Below, piece by piece: positions 15,916 through 24,027 of a stretch of 64,000 nt of DNA (its first letter is position 1; each line of letters opens with the position of its first letter). The DNA is from Paenibacillus sabinae T27. GTDB lineage: Bacteria > Bacillota > Bacilli > Paenibacillales > Paenibacillaceae. A program made the position numbers and the translations under genes. The notes below the pieces were generated by a model that was not told where the DNA came from, ran no database searches, and saw only the letters and a list, made by a program, of their open reading frames with translations. The stretch is from positions 4,193,252 through 4,257,251 of the forward strand of contig NZ_CP004078.1 in the NCBI RefSeq assembly GCF_000612505.1, in the 5' to 3' direction.

Positions 15916-17661
15916 ATGAATCCCGTAGGCCAACCTTTACAACAGCGGCCCATCTCCCGAACACTCATGATCTCAGGCCTGATCGGTCTGATTTTGTTTG
16001 TCTTGTTCCAGATTGTTCCATCCCTTACCCAGGAAGACTTCGCCGGCGAATCGGCGATCAGCAAATCGGAGGCCCGTGAGCAGGCGGCTCTTTTTGCGGC
16101 CAAACAGCTCGGATACATACCGGAACCCGGCGACCATTGGATCGTCACTTATAAGTCGGATTCCTCTTTTTACGGCTACATGTCAAGGGAAAGCCTCTTG
16201 GACGATTACAGTAAAAGAAAGCTGGACCGTCTCTATCCCTTCGATACCTTTCATGCTTCCCTCGATTCCCAGGATGATAAATGGGCGAACCTGGCCGTCG
16301 ATCTGAATATGTATACCGGCGCGCCTGCCGGCTTCACCCGAGTTCCCGCCGGAACCGGAGAGAAGGGAAACGGGACCGAAGCCGCATTGACCGGCAAAGA
16401 TGAGACCGCAGATATCATCAGCGAGTCTTCATTGAGCCCGCAGCAGAAGGAACGGCTGGCGGAGCCTTGGTTGAAAAAATGGGGAGCCGACCCTTCGCGG
16501 CTGGAGCGGAATTCTTCTTCTACAGGCAGCTACGGCCTGATCTATACCGATCATTCGGTAAAAGTTGGCGAAGCTTCGCTGCGCTATGCCTTCAAGTTCA
16601 CCGCTGGCGAAGTGTCCGTCTTCAGGCCCGGATTCTCCGCTCCGGAGTGGCATACGGCCTACGTGGAATCGCAGACTTCTGCGGCGACCCGGTACACGCT
16701 GTTCGGCTACGGGCTGCCTACCTTCGCCCTCGGCGTCCTGGCGCTGATCTACAGCATACTCCGCCGGCAGCATACTTCATTTGCGCGCGGCGCCTTTTTG
16801 AGCGCAGCCCACTTTGCCATTATGATGATCAGCACGTACAATATGCTCCCCGAAACGGCGGGAACCGGCGCGGAGGACCGGATTACGTCCGTTGTCATGT
16901 TCGTCATTTATACGCTGTACAGTCTGCTGATGTCGGCGCTGCTTTACTTCTCTCTGGTCGGCGGAAACGGCCTTTGGAGGAAAGAGGAAGGGCTGAACCC
17001 CTGGCCGCGGGCGAAGGAGCCGGGCTACGGCAAATACGTCATGGACAGCGTCTACGCTGGGTATATTTGGGCATTCGTGCTGCTCGGCGTGCAGACGATA
17101 ATGTTCATTATTTTGCAGTACACGCTGCATAACTGGTCGACGACGGACCCTTCCCAATCGCCCTACAATATGCGCTATGCCTGGCTGCTGCCAATTGTCG
17201 CTTGGTTGGCCGGACTTTCCGAAGAGGCGGTTTACCGGCTGTTCGGCATCCGGATGCTCAAAAAAATCGTGCGCAGCACTCTGCTAGCCAGCCTGATTAC
17301 GACCGTCATCTGGGCGTTCGGGCACACACTCTATCCGATTTATCCGATCAGTTCCCGGCCGATTGAGCTGACGGTGATCGGGCTGTTGTTCAGTTATATT
17401 TTCCTGCGTTTCGGCTTCATTGCCGTCATGTTCAGCCATGTCGTCTTCGACAGCATTCTGATGGGCGCCACCCTGATCTTCATGCGGGAGCCTGTGAATG
17501 TAGCCGCGGGATTCATTACGATCGCGATGCCGTTTGTCGTCGGCTACATCGTCTATCGCTTCAACCCGCCGGGGCGGGAGCGCAAGCCGCAGTTCCTTGA
17601 TCTCGGGCCAGGACCCGGGCCGGGTTCCGGACCGGGCCCAGAGCCTGGGACGATCGTGTAG
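15916..17661 (+). CDS. CPBP-family intramembrane protease
   Basis: 581 residues, with a signal/anchor helix near the N-terminus, a large extracytoplasmic part (about 40-250), then a multi-helix domain. The CPBP (Abi, type II CAAX-like) motifs are EEAVYR, FGHTLY and HVVFDS in successive helices. The C-terminal tail is a Gly-Pro run. AAGGAGG precedes the ATG. Members cleave within membranes in protein maturation or bacteriocin self-immunity; the target here is unknown. Confidence 0.8.
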   Translation: MNPVGQPLQQRPISRTLMISGLIGLILFVLFQIVPSLTQEDFAGESAISKSEAREQAALFAAKQLGYIPEPGDHWIVTYKSDSSFYGYMSRESLLDDYSKRKLDRLYPFDTFHASLDSQDDKWANLAVDLNMYTGAPAGFTRVPAGTGEKGNGTEAALTGKDETADIISESSLSPQQKERLAEPWLKKWGADPSRLERNSSSTGSYGLIYTDHSVKVGEASLRYAFKFTAGEVSVFRPGFSAPEWHTAYVESQTSAATRYTLFGYGLPTFALGVLALIYSILRRQHTSFARGAFLSAAHFAIMMISTYNMLPETAGTGAEDRITSVVMFVIYTLYSLLMSALLYFSLVGGNGLWRKEEGLNPWPRAKEPGYGKYVMDSVYAGYIWAFVLLGVQTIMFIILQYTLHNWSTTDPSQSPYNMRYAWLLPIVAWLAGLSEEAVYRLFGIRMLKKIVRSTLLASLITTVIWAFGHTLYPIYPISSRPIELTVIGLLFSYIFLRFGFIAVMFSHVVFDSILMGATLIFMREPVNVAAGFITIAMPFVVGYIVYRFNPPGRERKPQFLDLGPGPGPGSGPGPEPGTIV

Positions 17662-17714
17662 CCGCAGGACGGTTGCTTGGGAAAAGGGAGTCTGCGCGTG
17701 GACGACCGTGAATG

Positions 17715-17756
17715 CTTACGTCTTGCCGGCGCAGTAAGCGCCGGGCAAGACGTAAG
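17715..17756. repeat. 18-bp hairpin between CPBP and MFS genes
   Basis: CTTACGTCTTGCCGGCGC pairs with its complement (one bulged G) around AGTAA. There is no T tract, so it is a weak terminator candidate for the protease gene or an RNA-stabilising structure. Confidence 0.5.
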
Positions 17757-17814
17757 GGAGCCATGAACACCCAAGGCGACAGGAGATCATTATTCCTTTA
17801 TTCAGGAGTCCCAT

Positions 17815-17877
17815 GTGGAACAAATCGCGGAGCGAATCCTGAATTACGTTCCCGAGGTGAAAAGGGTTAATCTATGA
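17815..17877 (+). CDS. Short upstream ORF overlapping the MFS start
   Basis: A 20-codon frame starting GTG, with AGGAG six bases upstream, ends in a TGA that overlaps the MFS start as ATGA. The frame is open further upstream to 17764 and reads like protein (IAERILNYVPEVKRVNL). It is either a leader peptide coupled to the exporter or the remnant of a lost gene. Confidence 0.35.
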   Translation: MEQIAERILNYVPEVKRVNL

Positions 17878-19127
17878 CAAATTCAAGTACGTCTTCATCC
17901 CTGCAGCCTGAGACGGATGAGCAGGCAGTTCCGGCGCTCAAGCTGCTGGAACTGCCCCTCTCCTATATCCGGTTTCTGATGGGGATGTTCATTTCCAGAT
18001 TGGGAGATTCCCTGTTTACTTTCGCCATTCCCTGGATCTCCTACAAATTAACCCAATCCGGTATCGTGATGGGGCCCATGTACGCGGTGAGCGTTCTGCC
18101 GATCGTCTTGTTCGGGCCGGTTGTGGGCAGTATGGTCGACCGCTGGGAACGAAAAAAGCTGATGATCATTACCGATAGCTCCAGAGCGCTGCTCGTCGCG
18201 CTGATCCCCCTGTTGCACTTTGCTGGAGTTCTGCAGCTGTGGCATCTTTACGTGATTTCCTTCATACTCACCATACTCTCGCTTATGTTCGATGTTTCCA
18301 TTGTTGCCATTATTCCTTCACTGGCGCCCAAACAATTGACGCGGGCTAACGCCTCCTGTCAGTTGACCAATCAAATCGCGGAGCTGGCGGGACCGCTGCT
18401 TGCCGGCGTGATTATCGTAGCCATCGGAGGATTCAACACGCTTTGGCTCAATGCCGCATCATTCTCGGGAACGCTTGTCGTTTTGATGCTTATGCCAAGC
18501 TTCGGCAAGCCCAAGTCGATGTCCAGCCTGTCGCAGATTTTCAAAGACATCGGCGAAGGGTTCAAATGGCTCATCCGTTCCAAAATCAATCTCTCCTTCT
18601 CCTTCCAGGCGATGATTGGAAATTTCGGCTACAGCGCGACTTTCGGCGTGTTGATGTTCTACCTGCTGAACACTCTCCATCTGAATACCCAGCAGAGCAG
18701 CATCAACTATACCCTGTTAGGATTTGGAGGCATCATCGGAAGCATTCTGGCCGTTCCGCTGGAGAAGCGGTTCCGCAGGGGCACATTGATCCCCGTGCTG
18801 CTGGGGGTCGGAACGGTCGGTTTCCTTTTTGCTTCAGTCAGTCATTTCTGGCTTGCTCCCGGGATCGCCTTTTTTGCGGTCACGGTCTGCAACGTCGCCT
18901 GGAATACGATTGTCACCTCCGTACGCCAAGAGACCATTCCATCCGATATGATCGGACGCGTGCTTGGCTTCTCCAGAGTGCTGACCCGTTTGGCCATGCC
19001 CTTGGGAGCGATGTCCGGAGCCACCCTGTCGGGATGGACCGATCCAAGAGCGGTATTCGCTGTAGCGGCAGGCGCCAAAATCCTGGAGGTAGTCATCGCG
19101 CTGGTGACGCCGATCCGAAAACTTTGA
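17874..19127 (+). CDS. MFS efflux transporter (DHA3-like)
   Basis: 417 residues, about 12 hydrophobic segments. The MFS loop motif appears as GSMVDRWERKK between helices 2 and 3. The overall pattern, including SRLGDSLFTFAIPW in helix 1, resembles the macrolide/drug efflux branch (MefA-like, DHA3). The substrate is not predictable. The start overlaps a short upstream frame by ATGA, which suggests translational coupling. Confidence 0.75.
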   Translation: MTNSSTSSSLQPETDEQAVPALKLLELPLSYIRFLMGMFISRLGDSLFTFAIPWISYKLTQSGIVMGPMYAVSVLPIVLFGPVVGSMVDRWERKKLMIITDSSRALLVALIPLLHFAGVLQLWHLYVISFILTILSLMFDVSIVAIIPSLAPKQLTRANASCQLTNQIAELAGPLLAGVIIVAIGGFNTLWLNAASFSGTLVVLMLMPSFGKPKSMSSLSQIFKDIGEGFKWLIRSKINLSFSFQAMIGNFGYSATFGVLMFYLLNTLHLNTQQSSINYTLLGFGGIIGSILAVPLEKRFRRGTLIPVLLGVGTVGFLFASVSHFWLAPGIAFFAVTVCNVAWNTIVTSVRQETIPSDMIGRVLGFSRVLTRLAMPLGAMSGATLSGWTDPRAVFAVAAGAKILEVVIALVTPIRKL

Positions 19128-19197
19128 GCACATCTGGATCAGCTCAAATCGGATGCTCTGCATACAAGCGTTGAAAATATTCGGGCCCAGTCCGAAA

Positions 19198-19234
19198 AAC
19201 AGCCCGGGAGCGCATTAGCGACTCCCGGGCTGTT
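19198..19234. terminator. Bidirectional terminator, MFS / uvrC
   Basis: A 13-bp perfect stem (AACAGCCCGGGAG / CTCCCGGGCTGTT) with an 11-base loop. On the minus strand it is followed by TTTTT, so it ends uvrC transcripts; on the plus strand it lies 70 bases after the MFS stop. Confidence 0.75.
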
Positions 19235-19279
19235 GCTGTAAAATATGGACTTTATAAATGGCTCGGCAAGCTTACCTTG

Positions 19280-21366
19280 TTATACCGTTTCTTCATCTCT
19301 TAGCGCGTCCAGAATCTGCCGCGCGAGCTTGTCGCCGATGGACAATGGACGGAAATCTTCGACCGTCGCTTCTTTGATTTTTTGAGCGAGCCGAAATGCT
19401 TGAGCAGCAGCTTCCGCCGCTTCTCCCCGATTCCCGGGATCGCGTCAAGCCGCGAAGTGACCATCGACTTGCCGCGCTGCTCGCGGTGGAATGTAATCGC
19501 AAAGCGGTGCACCTCATCCTGAATACGCTGGAGCAGATAAAACTCCTCGCTGTCCCGGGCCAAATGAACCGGCTCCGGCGGATCGCCGACCAATAGCTGC
19601 GCGGTCTTGTGCTTGGCGTCTTTAACGAGTCCGCAGACTGGAATGAACAGGCCTAGCTCGTTCTCCAGAATATCGACGGCGGCGGATATCTGGCCTCTGC
19701 CGCCGTCAACGACAATCAGATCGGGCTGCGGCAAACTCTCCTTCAGTACCCGCTCGTAGCGGCGGCGGATGACCTCGCGCATCGTTTCGTAGTCATCCGG
19801 CCCCTGAACGGTGCGCACCTTGTATTTGCGGTACTCCTTCTTCGCGGGCTTGCCGTCGATGAACACGACCATCGCCGATACGGGATTCGCTCCCTGGATG
19901 TTCGAGTTGTCGAACGCCTCGATCCGGCTGAGGCTCTCAAGCCCAAGGCTCTGCCCGAGCCCTTGCGCCGCTCCGGAGGTGCGCTCCTCGTCCCGCTCGA
20001 TCAGGCGGAACTTCTCTTCGAGCGCCACGCGCCCGTTCTCGCAGGCCATGCGGACCATCTTCTTCTTCAGGCCGCGCCGCGGCACCAGCACCTTGACGCC
20101 CAGCCATTCCTGGAGCGCGGCGGCCCCGCCGGCGGCATCCACCACGCCTGCCGCAGCGGCTTCCACGGCAGCGGCAGCGCGTTGTGCCGTCTCCGCGGCC
20201 GTCTCCGGCGCGTCCTCATCGGCGGCGGCAGCGTCTTCGGCAGAGAAGGCGTTCTCCGCCGGCTCGCCGCCACCGGCAGCGGGGCCGGCGGAAGTTTCGC
20301 CGGCCGTCTCCGCTGCCGGGGCGTTTGCAGGCGCCGCTGTTCCGGCGCCAGCCGCTCTTTCGGCCGCGCCGCTTTCCTCAGCGGCCGGACCATCCGGCGG
20401 AAGCACGGACGCCGCGTCCTGCATCAGCAGCGCTTCAGGCAGCAGAATCTCCTGCGGCAGCGCCGGATTTTCGCTGTAATACTGCGTCACATACGACATG
20501 AAGTCGCTGAAGGCTTCACCGTAGAACGGGAAGCTGGACGAGTGGCGCTGGATCATTTTTCCCTGTCTCATATAGAGAATCTGCACGCACATCCAGCCTT
20601 TATCCACCGCATAGCCGAATACGTCCCGGTCCTTCGTGTCTGCTGTGTTGATGTTCTGCTTCTCCATCAGGGCTTCGATATAGTTGATTTGATCCCTCAG
20701 CTCCTTGGCCCGTTCAAAATACAGCTCCTCCGCGGCCTCCTGCATTTTTTGCTGAAGATCCTTCTTGACCGCTTCATGACCACCGCCAAGGAACGTTGAA
20801 ATACTCTGGGTGATCTCGTCATACGCCGACTTCGGCACCTCCTTCTCGCACGGCGCCAGGCATTGGCCCATATGATAATAAAGGCATACCTCCTTCGGCA
20901 TCGCTCCGCATTTGCGCAGCGGATACATCCGGTCGAGCAGCTTCTTCGTCTGTTGGGCCGCGTAGGCGTTCGGATACGGTCCAAAATACTTCGCTTTATC
21001 TTTAAGCACCCGGCGCGTCACTTCGAGGCGCGGATGCCGTTCATTCGTAATTTTGATGTAGGGGAAGGTCTTGTCGTCCTTGAGCTGCACGTTGTAGCGC
21101 GGCATATGTTTTTTGATCAGGTTGCACTCCAGAATGAGCGCTTCCATGTTGCTGGCCGTGACAATATATTCGAAATCGCGGATATCCACGACCAGCCGCT
21201 GGGTTTTGCCGTTATGGCTGCCCGTAAAATAAGAGCGGACCCGGTTCTTCAGCACCTTCGCCTTCCCAACATAGATGATGGTGCCTTCTTCGTTCTTCAT
21301 CAGGTAACATCCGGGCAGGTCCGGCAGCAGCGCCAGCTTGCCCCTGATATTGTCCATGTAATCCAC
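19280..21366 (-). CDS. uvrC: Excinuclease ABC subunit C, with a C-terminal frameshift
   Basis: Nucleotide excision repair nuclease. From GTG 21366 (AGGAGGGG eight bases upstream) come a GIY-YIG domain ([21 protein letters not shown]), a Cys-rich part ([13 protein letters not shown]), a UVR domain (about 200-240), an Ala/Glu-rich insertion at about 315-415, the RNase H-like domain and a helix-hairpin-helix end. As sequenced the frame breaks at a run of six A (19378-19383 on the opposite strand), reading a spurious tail to 19300. One extra A restores [19 protein letters not shown] and a stop at 19280, for 695 residues; relatives are near 600. Confidence 0.88.
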
Positions 21367-21374
21367 GTGGTTTT

Positions 21375-21413
21375 CCCCTCCTAAATCCTCCCCAATGGGG
21401 AGGACCCCAAGGG
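21375..21413. repeat. Left arm of a 39-bp perfect inverted repeat around trxA
   Basis: Identical in inverse orientation to 22983-23021. It contains its own small palindrome (TCCTCCCC AAT GGGGAGGA). On the minus strand its end supplies the AGGAGGGG ribosome site of uvrC. Confidence 0.9.
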
Positions 21414-21486
21414 CTCCGCCCTCTGGACACCCGGAAATGGGCGAATGAGCAGCGCTGAGCCTGGGGTGGTGACCTGGTTTGAATCA

Positions 21487-21543
21487 AGCGGTCCCTTCTC
21501 GGTCCCCGCCCTGACGGGCGGCGGCCTCGGGACCTTTCATGCG
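21487..21543. repeat. Second inverted-repeat block, left copy
   Basis: Matches 22869-22926 in inverse orientation with a few differences. The core CCGCCCTGACGGGCGG is itself palindromic, and GGACCTTTCATGCG is shared at the inner end. Confidence 0.8.
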
Positions 21544-21581
21544 GCGCGTCCACCGGCGCTTACCCATCATATGTGCGGACG

Positions 21582-21738
21582 CCCGCTCTCCCTGCGGGAT
21601 TCGCTTTACTGCGTAATACGGCGTATTACTCTCCATTCGTGCAGCGACCCGCTCTCCCTTCGGGATTCGCTTTACTTCGTGCTTTGACGGGGTAATGCCT
21701 ATACTTGTCGGCACCCGCTCTCCCTTCGGGATTCGCTT
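21582..21738. repeat. Three direct copies of a ~25-33-base unit
   Basis: The unit CCCGCTCTCCCTTCGGGATT (extended by CGCTT) occurs at 21582, 21648 and 21714. Inverse relatives occur at 22741 and 22810. The 450-base gap between uvrC and trxA is almost entirely made of these repeats; no gene is seen. Confidence 0.85.
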
Positions 21739-21751
21739 ATCATACGCACAA

Positions 21752-21779
21752 AGCGCCTCCGGTTTAAACCGAAGGCGCT
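21752..21779 (-). terminator. Palindromic hairpin after trxA
   Basis: AGCGCCT and AGGCGCT enclose CGGTTTAAACCG, giving a 28-base near-perfect palindrome 38 bases after the trxA stop. On the minus strand TTTGTG follows, a weak T tail. Confidence 0.5.
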
Positions 21780-21816
21780 GGGCAGGGCCAATGACCCGGG
21801 AGCTAACGGAAATTAA

Positions 21817-22134
21817 TTATTGATGCTTCGCTACGATATTTTTCAGCGACTCTTTGGAGTTCAGACCGACTACTTTATCGACAGGCTGGCCGTCTTTAAA
21901 GAAGATCAGCGTCGGGATGCTCATCACGCCGAAACGGGAAGCCGTTTCCGGATTTTCATCGACGTTCAATTTCGCGATTTTCACGCCGTCTCCAAGCTCA
22001 GTGGACAATTCGTCCAGAATCGGAGCAAGCATTTTGCAAGGACCGCACCAAGGAGCCCAGAAGTCTACTACAACAGTACCCTGACCTTGAATCTCGGTGT
22101 TAAAAGATTGGTCAGACACATTAACGATTGCCAT
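21817..22134 (-). CDS. trxA: Thioredoxin
   Basis: 105 residues, typical thioredoxin size and fold, with the active site WAPWCGPCKM (C30, C33) and the cis-proline loop MSIPTLIFF. It reduces protein disulfides in the cytoplasm. AGGAGG lies 9 bases before the ATG. It stands alone between two repeat-filled gaps, upstream of uvrC on the same strand. Confidence 0.96.
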   Translation of the reverse strand: MAIVNVSDQSFNTEIQGQGTVVVDFWAPWCGPCKMLAPILDELSTELGDGVKIAKLNVDENPETASRFGVMSIPTLIFFKDGQPVDKVVGLNSKESLKNIVAKHQ

Positions 22135-22363
22135 GATATATTCCTCCTAAAATGTATTGTGGCGACAGGCTTCCGTACAGACGCATCAGCGATGCCGACT
22201 GCGAAAGGATGTCAAAGGGTTTTGCGAAGCGGAGTCCGCTTCGTAATATTTAATCGTCTGTGAAGCGGTGCGGCGTTCGGTATAGCCCGCTTCGTATGCT
22301 CTGCGTTAATAAATGTTTTCATGTAGTATGATAACCAGATTACAATTTATCGACACGTTCTCA

Positions 22364-22401
22364 GTATAACATATTTTACCCGAATATGTGAAATGTCACA
22401 T
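22364..22401 (-). promoter_or_regulatory. Candidate trxA promoter with operator-like palindrome
   Basis: On the minus strand, -35 TTCACA and -10 TATACT are 17 bases apart. The palindrome ATGTGA-N4-TCACAT (22386-22401) covers the -35 element. The protein binding it is unknown. The leader to trxA is about 230 bases. Confidence 0.4.
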
Positions 22402-22538
22402 TACTCGTTTATTTCGAAAGATTCTTTACAACCTGCTGAGAAGTTGGATATACTTAAAGAAAGCGCATTATCTGTCAATGACAATCTTCATACTCCTGCA
22501 TTCCCAGCGAACGGCCATTTTGGCGAGGAGGTCAAACT

Positions 22539-22697
22539 ATGGATACCAATGTGCGGACGCCTGATCCCCGGGAGCATGTAAACGAAGAGCCCCGGAATGA
22601 CCTGGGCGATTTAGTGACCGGTTTTTTGGGAATGACCACATTTATGTTCGTTGTCTTTTTCGGCATGGTTATCATCAAGTTCCTGATGTCGGAGTGA
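22539..22697 (+). CDS. Small single-span membrane protein, YqzM-like
   Basis: 52 residues: a charged N-terminal half (EEPRNDLGDLVTGF) and one C-terminal membrane helix ending IKFLMSE. The pattern RND...GF...IKF recalls B. subtilis YqzM (44 residues, function unknown). A very good ribosome site, GAGGAGG, lies seven bases before the ATG, and a strong terminator follows the stop directly, so I consider it a real gene despite its size. Confidence 0.7.
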   Translation: MDTNVRTPDPREHVNEEPRNDLGDLVTGFLGMTTFMFVVFFGMVIIKFLMSE

Positions 22698-22701
22698 ACA
22701 A

Positions 22702-22730
22702 ACGGCAGGTCCGATCACCGGACCTGCCGT
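22702..22730 (+). terminator. Terminator of the YqzM-like gene
   Basis: A perfect 12-bp stem (ACGGCAGGTCCG / CGGACCTGCCGT), loop ATCAC, followed by TATTATTT. Confidence 0.85.
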
Positions 22731-22740
22731 TATTATTTGT

Positions 22741-22926
22741 TGCGCATCCCGTAGGGACAGCGGCTGCACGCTCTCTTGATGCGCAATCCGCCCTTCACGC
22801 GCTAACGTAGAGCGCATCCCGCAGGGACAGCGGACCACGCTCGCTTGATGCGCAATCCGCCGCCCCCTCGCATGAAAGGTCCTTCGGCCTCCGCCCGTCA
22901 GGGCGGAGGCCGAATAGGGACCGCTC
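22741..22926. repeat. Right-hand repeat block near trxA
   Basis: Two copies (22741, 22810) of GCATCCCGNAGGGACAGCGG, each followed by CACGCTCNCTTGATGCGCAA, then the inverse copy of the 21487-21543 block at 22869-22926. The gap to dnaI (22731-23049) holds no gene. Confidence 0.8.
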
Positions 22927-22982
22927 CATGCTCCACAGCAACTCCGTACCAGAAGCGTCGCTCCTTCGTAAATTTTCGGGTG

Positions 22983-23021
22983 CCCTTGGGGTCCTCCCCA
23001 TTGGGGAGGATTTAGGAGGGG
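22983..23021. repeat. Right arm of the 39-bp perfect inverted repeat
   Basis: Exact inverse of 21375-21413, 1.6 kb away. A shorter extra copy of its end (GGATTTAGGAGGGG) follows at 23030-23043. Confidence 0.9.
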
Positions 23022-23049
23022 AATCCCTTGGATTTAGGAGGGGCATCCC

Positions 23050-24009
23050 TTAGGAGGAGCGCCCTCCCCGCTGATTCTCCCCAACCAGCTGCACCACATC
23101 CACATAAGGCGAAATGCGGTTCATCAGGCGCTGCCCCTTGTAAACCTCCTCGCCGTCTTTGCTGGTGAAGCTGAGATGCTTCTCCAGTCCATCCAGCGGA
23201 TAGTTCGACGTATAGAATGTCGGCTTGCGGTTCATCCGGTAGTTCAGAATCGGCCCCAGCACATGATCCCGCGCCCAGGGGTTCAGATTCTCCGCTCCGA
23301 TATCGTCAAAGATCAGCAGATCGCAGTTCTTCATCGTATCGACGGTTTCTTTGAGCTTTTGCCCGTCCGTCATGATCGACTTCAGCTCCTCAACGAAATC
23401 GGGCATGTACACAATAACGCCGCTGAATCCGGCGATCGCCAGCTCATGCAGCAGGTAGCACATCAGAAACGTCTTGCCGGTGCCGAAGGAACCGTACAGG
23501 TACAATCCGCGTTCGGACAGCCCCGTCTCTTTGGTGTTCTCGATGTACTGGAACAGTTGGCCCACCGCCGGAGCCCGTCGCGGGTCCTTGCCCATAATTT
23601 CAATCTCGTCATAGCCTTCGTTCAGCACACGCTCGTCGACATAGAAGCTGCGAATCCGTCTGCGGATGCGATCCTGGTTATCTTTGGCAACTTGCAGCTC
23701 GCATGCGGTCTTGCGCTCATACAAATCGGGCAACCCGCCGACGCTCTCTACCGTGAGCTTGCTGTAATGCCCCTGAAAATCGTTAGGGCACCGCTCCAGA
23801 CCGGGACAATTCGCACAGTTGCGCGCTTCCTCCACATATTGATACAGGCGGCTTAAATGAAGCCTGAGCCTGGATTCCTCCAATTCGGGATGTTCGCTGC
23901 GAAGCCGAAGCACGAGCGGATGGTTCAGCAGTTCATGCTCCAAATCCCTCGAACGCAGGCGCAGCGCTGGATTATTCATCGAACGAAGCACTTCGCCCAT
24001 CGACTCCAC
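23050..24009 (-). CDS. dnaI: Primosomal protein DnaI (helicase loader)
   Basis: 319 residues. The C-terminal AAA+ domain has Walker A LYGSFGTGKTF and Walker B LLIFDDIGAEN; the N-terminal part contains a Cys cluster (CANCPGLERC) as in DnaI relatives, a zinc-binding helicase-interaction domain. It loads the replicative helicase together with DnaB. The start is GTG at 24009 with GAGGGG upstream. It is 18 bases after dnaB. Confidence 0.93.
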   Translation of the reverse strand: MESMGEVLRSMNNPALRLRSRDLEHELLNHPLVLRLRSEHPELEESRLRLHLSRLYQYVEEARNCANCPGLERCPNDFQGHYSKLTVESVGGLPDLYERKTACELQVAKDNQDRIRRRIRSFYVDERVLNEGYDEIEIMGKDPRRAPAVGQLFQYIENTKETGLSERGLYLYGSFGTGKTFLMCYLLHELAIAGFSGVIVYMPDFVEELKSIMTDGQKLKETVDTMKNCDLLIFDDIGAENLNPWARDHVLGPILNYRMNRKPTFYTSNYPLDGLEKHLSFTSKDGEEVYKGQRLMNRISPYVDVVQLVGENQRGGRSS

Positions 24010-24027
24010 CTTAACCCCTCACTTTCC

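Noticed and set aside
21582..21738. Three direct repeats as a CRISPR array
   Set aside because: Only three imperfect copies, spacers unequal and partly repeated, no cas genes, and inverted relatives exist on the other side of trxA.
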